NCBI GenBank assembly: GCA_021770615.1
Contig: JAETQR010000007.1
Coordinates: forward strand, 107,097 to 171,096
Origin: Lachnospiraceae bacterium
GTDB taxonomy: Bacteria > Bacillota_A > Clostridia > Lachnospirales > Lachnospiraceae
Length of the DNA: 64,000 bases
Direction of reading: 5' to 3'
Positions within the stretch are counted from its first letter, which is position 1; every line of letters starts with the position of its first letter. The notes below the pieces were generated by a model. The model did not search any database. It was given only the letters and a program-made list of their open reading frames with translations, and had not been told where the DNA came from. Shown here one piece after another: positions 8,588-17,284 of this stretch. Made by a program: the position numbers and the translations under genes.

Positions 8588-8612
8588 CCTTAAGTTTTTA
8601 TCTTAAGGATAA
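8588..8612 (+). repeat. Right inverted repeat / recombinase core site
   Basis: This is a perfect inverted copy of 5756-5780, with arms CCTTAAG and CTTAAGG around spacer TTTTTAT. Its last bases AAGGATAA directly precede the ATG at 8613, so it also supplies the ribosome binding site of the first gene of the rightward operon. Confidence 0.8.
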
Positions 8613-9605
8613 ATGCTCACAATCAGAAGGGCTACGTATGATGATATACCTAGCATTATGCAGTTTATGGATAAATATTGGAAGAAAGGAAATATTCTTG
8701 CTAAGAATCGAGAATTTTTTGAGTGGCAGTTCCGGGATGAGGATAAGTTAAATATGTTTCTCGGGATTGATGAAGACAACAATAAAATCTATGGAATTGT
8801 AGGAGCGGTGGTATATAACCAAAGTTCTAATCCGGATATTTCTGGATGTACATGGCAGGTTATCAGAAGTAATAATCCAATATTGGGTCTTGAATTGGCG
8901 GAATATATGAATCAGCAATTAAATATCAGGTATAACTGTGGAGCAGGACTTAGCAAAAAATCATTGAAAATAAATAAGTTGTTGGGTTGTGCGATAACTT
9001 CAATGGATCATTATTATCGTTTGGCAGACATAGAAAATTTTAAAATTGCAAAAATCAAAAAAAAAGTAATTCCTACAGTAAAAGGAACAGGGTACCGCTT
9101 AGAACATTTGAATACTGTAGAGGAAATGAAGCAAATCATTTCAGAAGATGCCCTTGCAAAATGTATTATGAGTAAAGATTACATGTATATAGAGAAACGA
9201 TACTTTAAACATCCTGTATATCAGTATAATATATGGAAGATTGTTGATGAAGAAAAAAAAGCACATTCTGTTCTTATTACAAGAGATGAGACTGTGCAAG
9301 ATAGGAAAGTATGCAAAATTATTGATTTTTATGGGGAATTGGAAGATTTGAGCCGGATCACAGCGGCGTTAGATCAATTAATACGAGAAAGAAACTATGA
9401 GTTTGTGGATATTTATTCCTATGGAGTTTCAACAGAACTTTATAAACAAGCTGGTTTTTGCGAATGTAATGAAAATAGCGAAAATATAATTCCGAATTAT
9501 TTTCATCCATTTGTTCAGGAAAATATAACGTTGAAAATGGTGGATTACAGGATACCCGGGTTGCGGCTGTTTCGAGGAGATGGTGATCAAGATAGGCCAT
9601 GTTAG
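8613..9605 (+). CDS. GNAT-like acyltransferase, copy 1 (first gene of right operon)
   Basis: The 330-residue protein opens with a GNAT-like strand-helix (IRRATYDDIPSIMQFMD) and has a second acetyltransferase-like half. It ends in a conserved FRGDGDQDRPC tail shared with the copy at 19436-20428. GNAT enzymes move acyl groups from CoA or carrier proteins to amines. Among carrier-protein genes, acylation of an amino sugar is a reasonable role, but the substrate is unknown. The ATG follows the inverted repeat directly, and the repeat provides AAGGA. I see no strong promoter between it and 8486, so expression may depend on the orientation of the segment. Confidence 0.7.
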   Translation: MLTIRRATYDDIPSIMQFMDKYWKKGNILAKNREFFEWQFRDEDKLNMFLGIDEDNNKIYGIVGAVVYNQSSNPDISGCTWQVIRSNNPILGLELAEYMNQQLNIRYNCGAGLSKKSLKINKLLGCAITSMDHYYRLADIENFKIAKIKKKVIPTVKGTGYRLEHLNTVEEMKQIISEDALAKCIMSKDYMYIEKRYFKHPVYQYNIWKIVDEEKKAHSVLITRDETVQDRKVCKIIDFYGELEDLSRITAALDQLIRERNYEFVDIYSYGVSTELYKQAGFCECNENSENIIPNYFHPFVQENITLKMVDYRIPGLRLFRGDGDQDRPC

Positions 9606-9633
9606 TTGTTCAGAACTACAAGGAGGTCAGAAA

Positions 9634-10404
9634 ATGAATAGTGACACACAAAAAAGACGTGCTGTTCTTATTGTTGGTGCTTCTTCTGGCATTGGAAGAG
9701 CTTGCGCAGAGTCAATGGCAGATAGCGAAAATATTTTATATTTGGTTGCAAGAAATAAAGAGGCGTTAAAAGAAATGCAGGAATGCTTACCAGGGATAAT
9801 TCACATTCTTCCCCATGATTTAAATGATATAGATGGGATAAAGAATATTTTTGATAGAATAAAAAAAGACAAGATAAAACTGAACGGTTTTGTATATTCT
9901 GCTGGTATGGATTCCTTTTCTCCTGCAAAAGTAATATCTATTAAATCTATGCAGAATGTTATGAATATTAATTGTTTTGCATTTTGTGAGTGTGCGAGAT
10001 GTTTTTTTAATCGACGGATATCAGAAGACGAAGCATCTATAGTGGCAATATCTTCTATTGCAAGTGTTTTGTTCGAAAAGGGACAGATGGCATATACGGC
10101 TTCTAAAGCTGCATTAAATTCAGTGGTGAAAACAATGTCTCAGGAATTTGCTGGCAGACGTATTCGTGTCAATGCGATTTTGCCAGCTGGTGTGGCAACT
10201 ACAATGGCTGATAGCAAAGGCATGGCATTGGAAGGGATGTATGATGCAGAGGATATACAAACGCCTGCGCCCCAAGGGCACACACAAAATTGGGGGGCAA
10301 TTCCTCCCAGTATTATAGCAGAGAATGTTAATTTCCTGCTTTCAGATGCTTCCGCATATACTACGGGAGAATTGTTGACAATAGGAGCAGGGTACTCTTA
10401 TTAA
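9634..10404 (+). CDS. SDR-family reductase (FabG-like)
   Basis: The 256-residue SDR has IVGASSGIG near residue 15, a catalytic Ser in AISSIAS and a YTASK motif. It ends TTGELLTIGAGYSY. The likely role is NAD(P)H-dependent reduction of a carrier-bound keto group. The start is ATG 9634, eight bases after AAGGAGG; a longer frame from 9580 would overlap the GNAT gene. It is the counterpart of the SDR at 2909-3640 in the left operon. Confidence 0.88.
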   Translation: MNSDTQKRRAVLIVGASSGIGRACAESMADSENILYLVARNKEALKEMQECLPGIIHILPHDLNDIDGIKNIFDRIKKDKIKLNGFVYSAGMDSFSPAKVISIKSMQNVMNINCFAFCECARCFFNRRISEDEASIVAISSIASVLFEKGQMAYTASKAALNSVVKTMSQEFAGRRIRVNAILPAGVATTMADSKGMALEGMYDAEDIQTPAPQGHTQNWGAIPPSIIAENVNFLLSDASAYTTGELLTIGAGYSY

Positions 10405-10435
10405 TATAAATTAAAATTAGAAAGGAAGTTATAAA

Positions 10436-10654
10436 ATGAGTGAACAGGAAAGAATTGAAATTATTGCAGAGATATTGGAAGTAGAGGAGGAAGAAGTGAT
10501 TCCGCAGAAAGAATTACAAGAGTATGATACATGGGATTCTGTAGCGGTTTTGTCTGTTATTTCTATTATGAATGAAAAATTTGAAAAATTTCCTTCTGCA
10601 AAAGAGGTTCTGAAGAATAAAACCGTATCTGAACTGATGGAATTTTTACAATAG
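10436..10654 (+). CDS. Acyl/peptidyl carrier protein
   Basis: The 72-residue carrier protein has its modification serine in DTWDSVAVL. It is the closest match to the left-operon carrier at 1585-1803. It lies between the SDR and an acyltransferase-like gene, with AAAGGAAG before the ATG. Confidence 0.9.
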   Translation: MSEQERIEIIAEILEVEEEEVIPQKELQEYDTWDSVAVLSVISIMNEKFEKFPSAKEVLKNKTVSELMEFLQ

Positions 10655-10673
10655 TAGGAGAGGAAAACAGAAA

Positions 10674-11504
10674 ATGATAAATAGATGGAAGCAGGAAATG
10701 GCACGCATAAAGCGTGAAAAAGGTACAGCAATCACTAATTTTACCATGTCATCTGTAGAGGAAGAAAAGTGTGACCATATATATTCCACAGATACTTATT
10801 ATGCGACTTTATACTGGGATATTGACAAGTATGTATTAAATTTTGTGGTTGCGTCACTGGAAGATTTACATAATTTGATAGAGTCAATACAAGGTAATAC
10901 TGTAATATCTATATTGTATAAAGAGGATTGTGAACTAAATTCCTTTTTTACATCAATGGGGGTGGAATTGTATGCAACGTACCAAAGAACCACCATTTGC
11001 TATAAATCAAATCCATATTTGATTCCTGAACAAAGTAAAAGAAGGCAGCTTCTTCCTAAGATGTATGATCCACAATGCGGAGAATTTCCTCACGAGAAAG
11101 ATGCCGAAGAAATTGACCGCTTATGCCGGAAAGTATTTGATCCTTTATGTGATGATATGTTTACGATTGAGGAATGGAAGGAGAAAATCAAAAGTAAAAA
11201 TGTTCTGGTCTATAAAGATGATGGAGAAATAACAGCTCTTTATGTATGGTGTTTGGAAGGTAAGAAATTATATAGTAATATGTCTGTGAACATCGGGGCA
11301 GCCAACACTTTATATAATATGGAACGCCGTGTGTTTGAGGAAATGTGGAATAGTGGTATACGAGTGTTTTATGGCTGGGGCAATTTAAAAAATACAAATG
11401 CAAAGAAACATGCCATACCAGAATCTTCGGTTTTGAAATGTGCAAAATCCATCAATAGACTTTTTTGCGATATTTATTATAAAAGTGATGGAGGAAAAAA
11501 ATGA
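10674..11504 (+). CDS. Possible GNAT-like acyltransferase (two-lobed), function unknown
   Basis: The 276-residue protein has no clear family motif. Its second half (from about residue 140) has the strand and helix pattern of a GNAT domain (NVLVYKDDGEITALYVWCLEG, broken here by description only, then ANTLYNMERRVFEEMW). The first half resembles a decayed N-lobe, as in the GNAT protein at 18491-19294. Its stop overlaps the next KAS III start as ATGA, so the two are translationally coupled. It may hand the acyl product from the carrier to an acceptor. Confidence 0.55.
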   Translation: MINRWKQEMARIKREKGTAITNFTMSSVEEEKCDHIYSTDTYYATLYWDIDKYVLNFVVASLEDLHNLIESIQGNTVISILYKEDCELNSFFTSMGVELYATYQRTTICYKSNPYLIPEQSKRRQLLPKMYDPQCGEFPHEKDAEEIDRLCRKVFDPLCDDMFTIEEWKEKIKSKNVLVYKDDGEITALYVWCLEGKKLYSNMSVNIGAANTLYNMERRVFEEMWNSGIRVFYGWGNLKNTNAKKHAIPESSVLKCAKSINRLFCDIYYKSDGGKK

Positions 11505-12565
11505 AAACAAAAATAAAGGGCAAACGTATTTCGAGTGTACTAACTGTTTTACCACAGAATGAATACGGATTTGAAGAAAGTATTCTTGCTGAAAGTATGA
11601 AACGTGTTGAACGTTTGCAAAAGATAATGGGATTTAACAAACGAAGGCGGGTAAAAAAAGAAACCTTAGTCTCGGATTTGTTTGTTTATGCATTAGACTA
11701 TTTATTTGATAATGGAATAATTCAAAAAAATGAAATAGGTGCAGTTATTTCCACTTCCTTTACACCTGACTTTTATGTTCCAAATAGTTCAAGTGTTTTG
11801 CACAGTTTAGCACAACTGCCAAAGGATGTTCTGGTTATGGATATTCCACAGGGGTGCGCTGGATATCTTTTAGGATTGCTTCAGTCTTGCCTGCTTTTGG
11901 ATAAAATGGAAAAAAAGGTTCTTCTTTTTACAGGTGAAATATTTAACCGGAAATATACAGAAGAAGAGGCAAAATCTTCTGTTCCTAATTTTGGAGGGGA
12001 TGCAGCCAGTGTAAGTATTATTGAAAACTGTGATTCATCAGAAGAAATCTCTTTTAATTTTATGGCAAATGGGAAAGACGGAGATGTGTTGTTAATGCCG
12101 GGAGGTGCTTTCCGGCATCCTATGTATGCAGGGGAACCACTTGTTTTTATGGAAAATGGAGAGGAAAAACAGTATCTTGGTACAAACATGGAGGGAACAT
12201 CGGTATTCAATTTTATTCAACGAGATGTACCAGTCCTGATTCACGAACTTTGCGAATTTTCAGGGGTTTCATCAGATGCTATTGACTACTATCTGTTTCA
12301 CCAGCCAAATCGGTATATATTAGAGAAACTGGCGGAACGAATGAAAGTAGATAAGGGCAAAATGCCAATGAATATTGTTGAAAAATATGGAAATTCCAAT
12401 GCCAGTACAATTCCAATGGTGATAACAGATAATTATGCAGATATTCTCCAAAAAGAACATAAAAAATGCTGTCTTTCCGGATTTGGTTCTGGTTTATCAT
12501 GGGCAGCGGCAATAATGAATTTGGGTGAACTGGATGTATGTAAAATGCTTCTATCACCATTTTGA
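11501..12565 (+). CDS. KAS III enzyme, catalytically complete
   Basis: This is a 354-residue KAS III homologue. The nucleophile Cys is in PQGCAGY, His in YLFHQPN and Asn in YGNSNAST. It is followed directly by a paralogue lacking these residues (12583-13530), as in PqsC/PqsB, where an active and an inactive KAS III-fold subunit form one enzyme. The start overlaps the preceding stop by four bases. The role is probably condensation or acyl transfer on the operon's carrier proteins. Confidence 0.87.
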   Translation: MKTKIKGKRISSVLTVLPQNEYGFEESILAESMKRVERLQKIMGFNKRRRVKKETLVSDLFVYALDYLFDNGIIQKNEIGAVISTSFTPDFYVPNSSSVLHSLAQLPKDVLVMDIPQGCAGYLLGLLQSCLLLDKMEKKVLLFTGEIFNRKYTEEEAKSSVPNFGGDAASVSIIENCDSSEEISFNFMANGKDGDVLLMPGGAFRHPMYAGEPLVFMENGEEKQYLGTNMEGTSVFNFIQRDVPVLIHELCEFSGVSSDAIDYYLFHQPNRYILEKLAERMKVDKGKMPMNIVEKYGNSNASTIPMVITDNYADILQKEHKKCCLSGFGSGLSWAAAIMNLGELDVCKMLLSPF

Positions 12566-12582
12566 AGGGCAGGGCAAAACAA

Positions 12583-13530
12583 ATGGATGTTAATTTTAGA
12601 AATGTACAAATCAAAGGAATATTAACAGTATTACCAGAGAAAAAGATAATAGATAACAGTGGTACAGAACGTTATTGTGTTAAAGATACCAGTTATACAA
12701 CCGACTTATTTGTTTATGGAGTTAATACATTATTGCGGGATAAATTAGAAAAAAAGGATATAGGTGCAATCGTGACAGCATCTTTTACTCCCGATTATAT
12801 TACTCCGCAATTAAGTTTTCGGGTTCATGGTGCTTTAGATTTGCCGGAAGATATCTTATGTACAGATCTTATTGAGGAGAACAGTAGTTACATAAAGGGA
12901 CTATTGGATTCGATGCTGATTGCTGAACATATGCCGGACAAAAAAGTATTGTTCTTATGTGGAAATATCAGTGATAAAAGAAAGAATGATACGGTACCAT
13001 TTTATGGCAATGATGGTGCAGCTATTACGGTTATTCAGTGTTCGGAACAGGAAAATATTTGCTCACTTTCCTGTTCTATTGATGAAAGCCATATTGATGA
13101 TATAAAAATGCATTCATGTGGTTTTTATGATTTGTTTCATGAGAAGGGAAATTTATATACAAATAATACAGAGACAGTATCTAAATTAATGCAGGAAAAA
13201 ATTCCTGAAATAATAACCCGTCTTATAAAAAACGCGAAAGTAAGTATAGAGGATATTGATTTTTTCTCTATACCAAAAGTTCCCGGTTTATCCATACAAA
13301 AAATAGCAGATGAACTGGAGATTAGGTATGAATCCATCGCTCAGGATGACAGTGGCATGAATTGTTCCATTATCAATCCACTGCACATTACGGAAGGATA
13401 CAAAAGACAGACGGTAACAGATCAGACAACATGTCTTCTTATTGGATATGGTGCTGGCATTAATTATGGCGGAGCTGTCTTACAGTTAAAAGGATTGAAA
13501 TTTTGTGATACTATTTATTCAGATTTATAA
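12583..13530 (+). CDS. KAS III-like protein lacking the catalytic triad
   Basis: The 315-residue protein aligns along its length with the preceding KAS III. However, the Cys position reads EENSSY instead of QGCAGY, the FHQPN His segment reads IPKVP, and the GNSNAST Asn segment is not recognisable. The overall fold cues are kept (IGYGAGINYGGAVLQL near the C-terminus). It is probably a non-catalytic partner subunit. The start is ATG 12583 after AGGGCAGGG; a TTG at 12562 is an alternative. Confidence 0.8.
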   Translation: MDVNFRNVQIKGILTVLPEKKIIDNSGTERYCVKDTSYTTDLFVYGVNTLLRDKLEKKDIGAIVTASFTPDYITPQLSFRVHGALDLPEDILCTDLIEENSSYIKGLLDSMLIAEHMPDKKVLFLCGNISDKRKNDTVPFYGNDGAAITVIQCSEQENICSLSCSIDESHIDDIKMHSCGFYDLFHEKGNLYTNNTETVSKLMQEKIPEIITRLIKNAKVSIEDIDFFSIPKVPGLSIQKIADELEIRYESIAQDDSGMNCSIINPLHITEGYKRQTVTDQTTCLLIGYGAGINYGGAVLQLKGLKFCDTIYSDL

Positions 13531-13561
13531 TGATGCACATAGCATTAGAAATGGAGGAAAC

Positions 13562-13792
13562 ATGAACGAGAAAATATTAGCTATTTTGAAGGATATCAGA
13601 CCCGAATTTGATTTTGAGACAAGTGAAGATTTTATTGAAGATGGATATCTTGATTCTTTTGATATTGTAACACTTGTATCGGAATTAGAAGATACTTTTG
13701 GTGTGCTTATAGATGGTCTGGCTATTCTACCAGAGAATTTTAATACAGTAGAAGCTATCGCTGATGTTATCAGGAATTCAGAAAAAGGATAA
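13562..13792 (+). CDS. Carrier protein (DltC-like)
   Basis: The 76-residue carrier has its phosphopantetheine serine in GYLDSFDIV, a form typical of D-alanyl and amino-acyl carriers. GGAGG lies before ATG 13562. It directly precedes an adenylation enzyme, so it is the probable acceptor for the activated amino acid. Confidence 0.88.
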   Translation: MNEKILAILKDIRPEFDFETSEDFIEDGYLDSFDIVTLVSELEDTFGVLIDGLAILPENFNTVEAIADVIRNSEKG

Positions 13793-13837
13793 ATTCATTA
13801 AATAAATGCCGATTTTGATTTGAGAGGTGAATGATAA

Positions 13838-15364
13838 ATGCAAAACACAGTTCTTTGCTATTTAGAAAAAAGCGCACATGAATATAAAGATAAAACGGCC
13901 GTTACTGATATCAATGGTGGTATGTCTTTTGGAGAAATGAGGGATCTGGCAGTAAAGACAGCAAATGCCATTATGGGACTTCATATTGGAATACAGAGAC
14001 CCGTTTTAGTCTTTCTTCCTAAATTGAAGGAAAGTTTTTCTGTCTTTATGGGAATCGTTTATTCCAGAAATATCTATGTGCCTACAGATGTCAAATATCC
14101 CGGTGAGAGGATTCTCTCTCTGATCGAGATATTGAAACCGGGTCTGATTATTTCAGATAAAAAATATGAACAGAAATTATCTGAATATGGAATTGATGTT
14201 CCCGTACTGTTATTAGAAAATATCAGGGAAACTCCCTGTAAGTTAAATGGTTCTGAATTATGCAGTCGGAGTCTTCTATCCGATTTAGTTTACATAATTT
14301 TCACATCTGGTTCCACTGGAGCGCCCAAAGGGGTCAGCATCAGTAATCTGAACATAATAGAATATATTGACTGGGCAACAGAAGTGTTTCAAAGTGATGA
14401 GAATACGGTAATGGGAAGTCTGGCTCCATTGTATTTTGATTTATCTACACATGAGTTGTATACATGTCTGGCAAAGGCATCCACTCTTGTTATGATACCA
14501 GAAAAATACAAGGCATTTCCGGCAGCCATACTTAAGCATCTGAAAGAACAGCACGTTAATTTTTTGTACTGGGTTCCATCTGCCTATGTGAATGTTGCAA
14601 CATTTAACCTATTAGAAGCTATCGAACTGGATGAAATTAAAACGATGGTCTTTGGTGGTGAGGTTATGCCTGTCAAAACACTGAATTACTGGAGAAAGAA
14701 CTTGCCGGCACTATCCCTTATTGCCAATATGTATGGTCCGACTGAAGCAACAGTGAACTGCACCTATTATATTGTTGACCGTGAATTTAGTGATGATGAG
14801 TTTTTGCCTTTGGGGAAAGCGTGTGATATAAAAGAAATTCTTGTTTTGGATGAGGAAGAAAAAGAAATCACGTCTGAACAGCCAGGGGTAGCAGGTGAAC
14901 TTTGTGTCTGTGGTACATCTCTGTCAAGAGGTTACTGGAATAATGTTGAGATGACCAGCAAATATTTTGTCCAAAATCCATTGAGCCCATATTTACCAGA
15001 AATCATGTACCGTACGGGGGATCTTGTATATTACAATGAACAGGGAGAACTCGTTTTTTCAGGCAGAAAGGATTTTCAGATTAAACATATGGGATATCGC
15101 CTTGAACTTGGCGAAATTGAAAGCGCTATTTTACGAACACAAATAGTAGATAATGCCTGTGTGTTATATGATTCCATGAATAAATGTATTGTTTTGATCT
15201 ATTGCGCTGCCAGTGAAATTGATAACGTTTTACTGGCAAAGGAACTGGCAAATATTCTTCCCCAGTATGCAATACCTTCCAGATATGAATACATTCGTTC
15301 CTTCCCTATGACGGACTCAGGTAAGATAGACCGCCAATATCTTTGTGACAAGTATTTAAAATAA
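13838..15364 (+). CDS. Amino-acid adenylation enzyme
   Basis: The 508-residue ANL-family enzyme is a clear paralogue of the left-operon enzyme. Motifs: FTSGSTGAPKG (~155), FDLSTHELY with the amino-binding Asp, MYGPTEA (~300), YRTGDL (~390), GRKDFQIKHMGYR and SGKIDRQYL. The FDLSTHELY segment differs from FDNSILDIY of the left copy, so the two probably accept different substrates. AGAGGTGA precedes the ATG. It likely charges the carrier at 13562-13792. Confidence 0.88.
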   Translation: MQNTVLCYLEKSAHEYKDKTAVTDINGGMSFGEMRDLAVKTANAIMGLHIGIQRPVLVFLPKLKESFSVFMGIVYSRNIYVPTDVKYPGERILSLIEILKPGLIISDKKYEQKLSEYGIDVPVLLLENIRETPCKLNGSELCSRSLLSDLVYIIFTSGSTGAPKGVSISNLNIIEYIDWATEVFQSDENTVMGSLAPLYFDLSTHELYTCLAKASTLVMIPEKYKAFPAAILKHLKEQHVNFLYWVPSAYVNVATFNLLEAIELDEIKTMVFGGEVMPVKTLNYWRKNLPALSLIANMYGPTEATVNCTYYIVDREFSDDEFLPLGKACDIKEILVLDEEEKEITSEQPGVAGELCVCGTSLSRGYWNNVEMTSKYFVQNPLSPYLPEIMYRTGDLVYYNEQGELVFSGRKDFQIKHMGYRLELGEIESAILRTQIVDNACVLYDSMNKCIVLIYCAASEIDNVLLAKELANILPQYAIPSRYEYIRSFPMTDSGKIDRQYLCDKYLK

Positions 15365-15385
15365 TGATGACAGGAGTGTTTAATA

Positions 15386-16273
15386 ATGACGAGAGTGGCT
15401 ATTATCGGAAGTGGTAATGTTGGCACTGATCTGCTGTATAAAATTCAACGCACAAAAGGGTTAGAGTGTACACTTTTTGCCGGACAAAATCCTGAATCTG
15501 AAGGACTGCAGAGGGCGAAAGAACTGGGAGTGACTGTTTCGTCACACTCCATTGATGCCATCATTGAACATAAGGATAATATTGATATAATCTGTGATGC
15601 AACATCTGCCCTAGCCCATACACAAAATCAGCCAGTTTTTAACCGGCTGGGGAAACGTATCATTGACCTCACTCCATCCAAAACAGGTGAATTTTGCATT
15701 CCTGTACTCAACAGAAAAAAATGTCTGGAATTAAACGAGATAAACATGGTTACGTGTGGTGGTCAGGCTACCATCCCGATTGCTTACGCTATCAGCCAGT
15801 TATATAAGAATACAAACAGGATACAATATATGGAAATTGTTGCCTGTATAGCTTCCAATTCTGCCGGAATAGGGACACGGAAAAATGTAGATGAATTTAC
15901 CCAGACAACAAAGGATGCCCTAACCCAGTTTACAGGAATATTAAATACAAAGGCTATTATCATCTTAAATCCGGCCGTTCCTGAAATAAATATGAGAAAT
16001 ACATTATACTGCTATATCGAGAATCCAGATATGAAAATGATTCGCAACAGTGTGAACTTAATGGTACAAAAAATTCAGAAATATGTACCGGGATATCACT
16101 TGTTGATGGAACCTGTTTTCGAAAACGGACGGGTAACTACTACTGTAGAGGTGTGTGGAGCCGCTGACTATCTTCCCTCCTACGCCGGAAATCTTGATAT
16201 TATAACATGTGCGGCACTTGAAATGGCAAAAGAATATGCAGAACAACAGAAAGCTGGTGATTCCTATGAATAG
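15386..16273 (+). CDS. Acylating aldehyde dehydrogenase (MhpF/DmpF-like)
   Basis: The 295-residue protein has the Rossmann motif GSGNVGTDL at the N-terminus and the active-site Cys in TCGGQATIPI (~residue 130). DmpF-type enzymes interconvert an acyl-CoA and its aldehyde with NAD. The next gene is the matching DmpG-type aldolase and overlaps it, as in known channelling DmpFG complexes. In this operon the acyl donor might be an acyl-carrier thioester. Normal length for the family is about 300. Confidence 0.85.
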   Translation: MTRVAIIGSGNVGTDLLYKIQRTKGLECTLFAGQNPESEGLQRAKELGVTVSSHSIDAIIEHKDNIDIICDATSALAHTQNQPVFNRLGKRIIDLTPSKTGEFCIPVLNRKKCLELNEINMVTCGGQATIPIAYAISQLYKNTNRIQYMEIVACIASNSAGIGTRKNVDEFTQTTKDALTQFTGILNTKAIIILNPAVPEINMRNTLYCYIENPDMKMIRNSVNLMVQKIQKYVPGYHLLMEPVFENGRVTTTVEVCGAADYLPSYAGNLDIITCAALEMAKEYAEQQKAGDSYE

Positions 16274-17279
16274 AATAATGGTCTTTGACTCCACCCTGCG
16301 CGACGGCTCTCATGCAAATAAACACCAGTTTACGGAAAAGCAGATTGCTGACTACTGTTCAACTTTAGATGAGTCAGGAATGGATGTGATTTTTGTTGGT
16401 CACGGAAATGGTCTGGGAGCATCTTCATCACAGATTGGATTTTCGCTTGTTAATGAAATGAAAATGCTAAGGGTTGCACGGGAGCATTTGAAAAAAACAA
16501 AGTTGGGAGCATATCTTATACCCGGCTTCGGGACAATCCGGGATCAGATATCCAAAGCCATTGATCTTGGAGTAGATGTTTTCGAAATCGGATGTCATTG
16601 CACAGAAGCAGATATTTCTGAACAACATATAAATTACATTGCAAAAAGCAACATAACAGCATATGGCACACTCATGATGTTCCACATGGCTTCCCCTGAT
16701 ATCGTATTGGAAAATGCAAAAAAAATGGAAAGCTATGGCGCTGCGGGTGTCATACTCATGGATTCTGCGGGTGCATCAACAAATGACATGATCATAGAAT
16801 ACACAGATCTTCTTACAGAAAACCTTTCCATTCCAGTTGGTTGTCATGCACATAATAACCTTGGACTAGCTGTCTCCAATACATATACTGCCATTGAACA
16901 CGGAGCGCAGATAATAGATGGAACGTTACGTGGTTATGGTGCAGGTGCAGGAAACTGTCAACTGGAAGCAATCTGTGCTCTTCTTTATAAAATGGGATGG
17001 GATTCCCGGATAAGTATTGATTTTTTTCAGCTTTTAAAAAAGTCAGACGAGCTGATGGACAGTATCATGCATGAATCAATGGGTATTTCCCCGATAAGCA
17101 TTGCCAGTGGAGTTGCTGGTGTGTTTTCTGCTTTTAAAGAGCATGCTGTGAAAGCAGGTGAGGCCTTTGGTGTAGATCCCAAAGAAATTCTCTTGGAAGT
17201 AGGGAGAAGGAAAGCAGTGGGAGGTCAGGAAGACATCATTATACAGATTGCCAGCGAAATATCTGGAATGAAGGAGTGA
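16266..17279 (+). CDS. 4-hydroxy-2-oxovalerate aldolase-like enzyme (MhpE/DmpG)
   Basis: The 337-residue HMGL-like TIM-barrel enzyme has STLRDGSH at residues 9-16 (metal and substrate binding) and GCHAHNNLGLA (~200) with the metal-binding histidines. The C-terminal ~65 residues match the DmpF-contacting domain. It cleaves or forms a 4-hydroxy-2-oxo acid from an aldehyde and pyruvate. The start is ATG 16266, overlapping the dehydrogenase stop. With the aminotransferase after it, a route to a 2-amino-4-hydroxy acid is conceivable. Confidence 0.85.
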   Translation: MNRIMVFDSTLRDGSHANKHQFTEKQIADYCSTLDESGMDVIFVGHGNGLGASSSQIGFSLVNEMKMLRVAREHLKKTKLGAYLIPGFGTIRDQISKAIDLGVDVFEIGCHCTEADISEQHINYIAKSNITAYGTLMMFHMASPDIVLENAKKMESYGAAGVILMDSAGASTNDMIIEYTDLLTENLSIPVGCHAHNNLGLAVSNTYTAIEHGAQIIDGTLRGYGAGAGNCQLEAICALLYKMGWDSRISIDFFQLLKKSDELMDSIMHESMGISPISIASGVAGVFSAFKEHAVKAGEAFGVDPKEILLEVGRRKAVGGQEDIIIQIASEISGMKE

Positions 17280-17284
17280 AATAA

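Larger units (their letters stand above)
5756..8612. mobile_element. Predicted invertible DNA segment (recombinase plus ATPase)
   Basis: The segment is bounded by perfect 25-bp inverted repeats and contains a tyrosine recombinase and an AAA-ATPase/PDDEXK gene, both leftward. Inverted core sites lead to inversion rather than excision. Flipping it would point both genes at the rightward operon and give the order ATPase, recombinase, GNAT gene, which matches the collinear ATPase-GNAT order at 19436-22133. The right repeat also supplies the AAGGA ribosome binding site of the GNAT gene at 8613. Inversion itself is inferred and was not observed. Confidence 0.65.

Noticed and set aside
8485..8751. 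Open frame of 88 codons through the right inverted repeat
   Set aside because: It overlaps the GNAT gene in another frame and has no own start site. It is informative only as the tail the recombinase would acquire after inversion.
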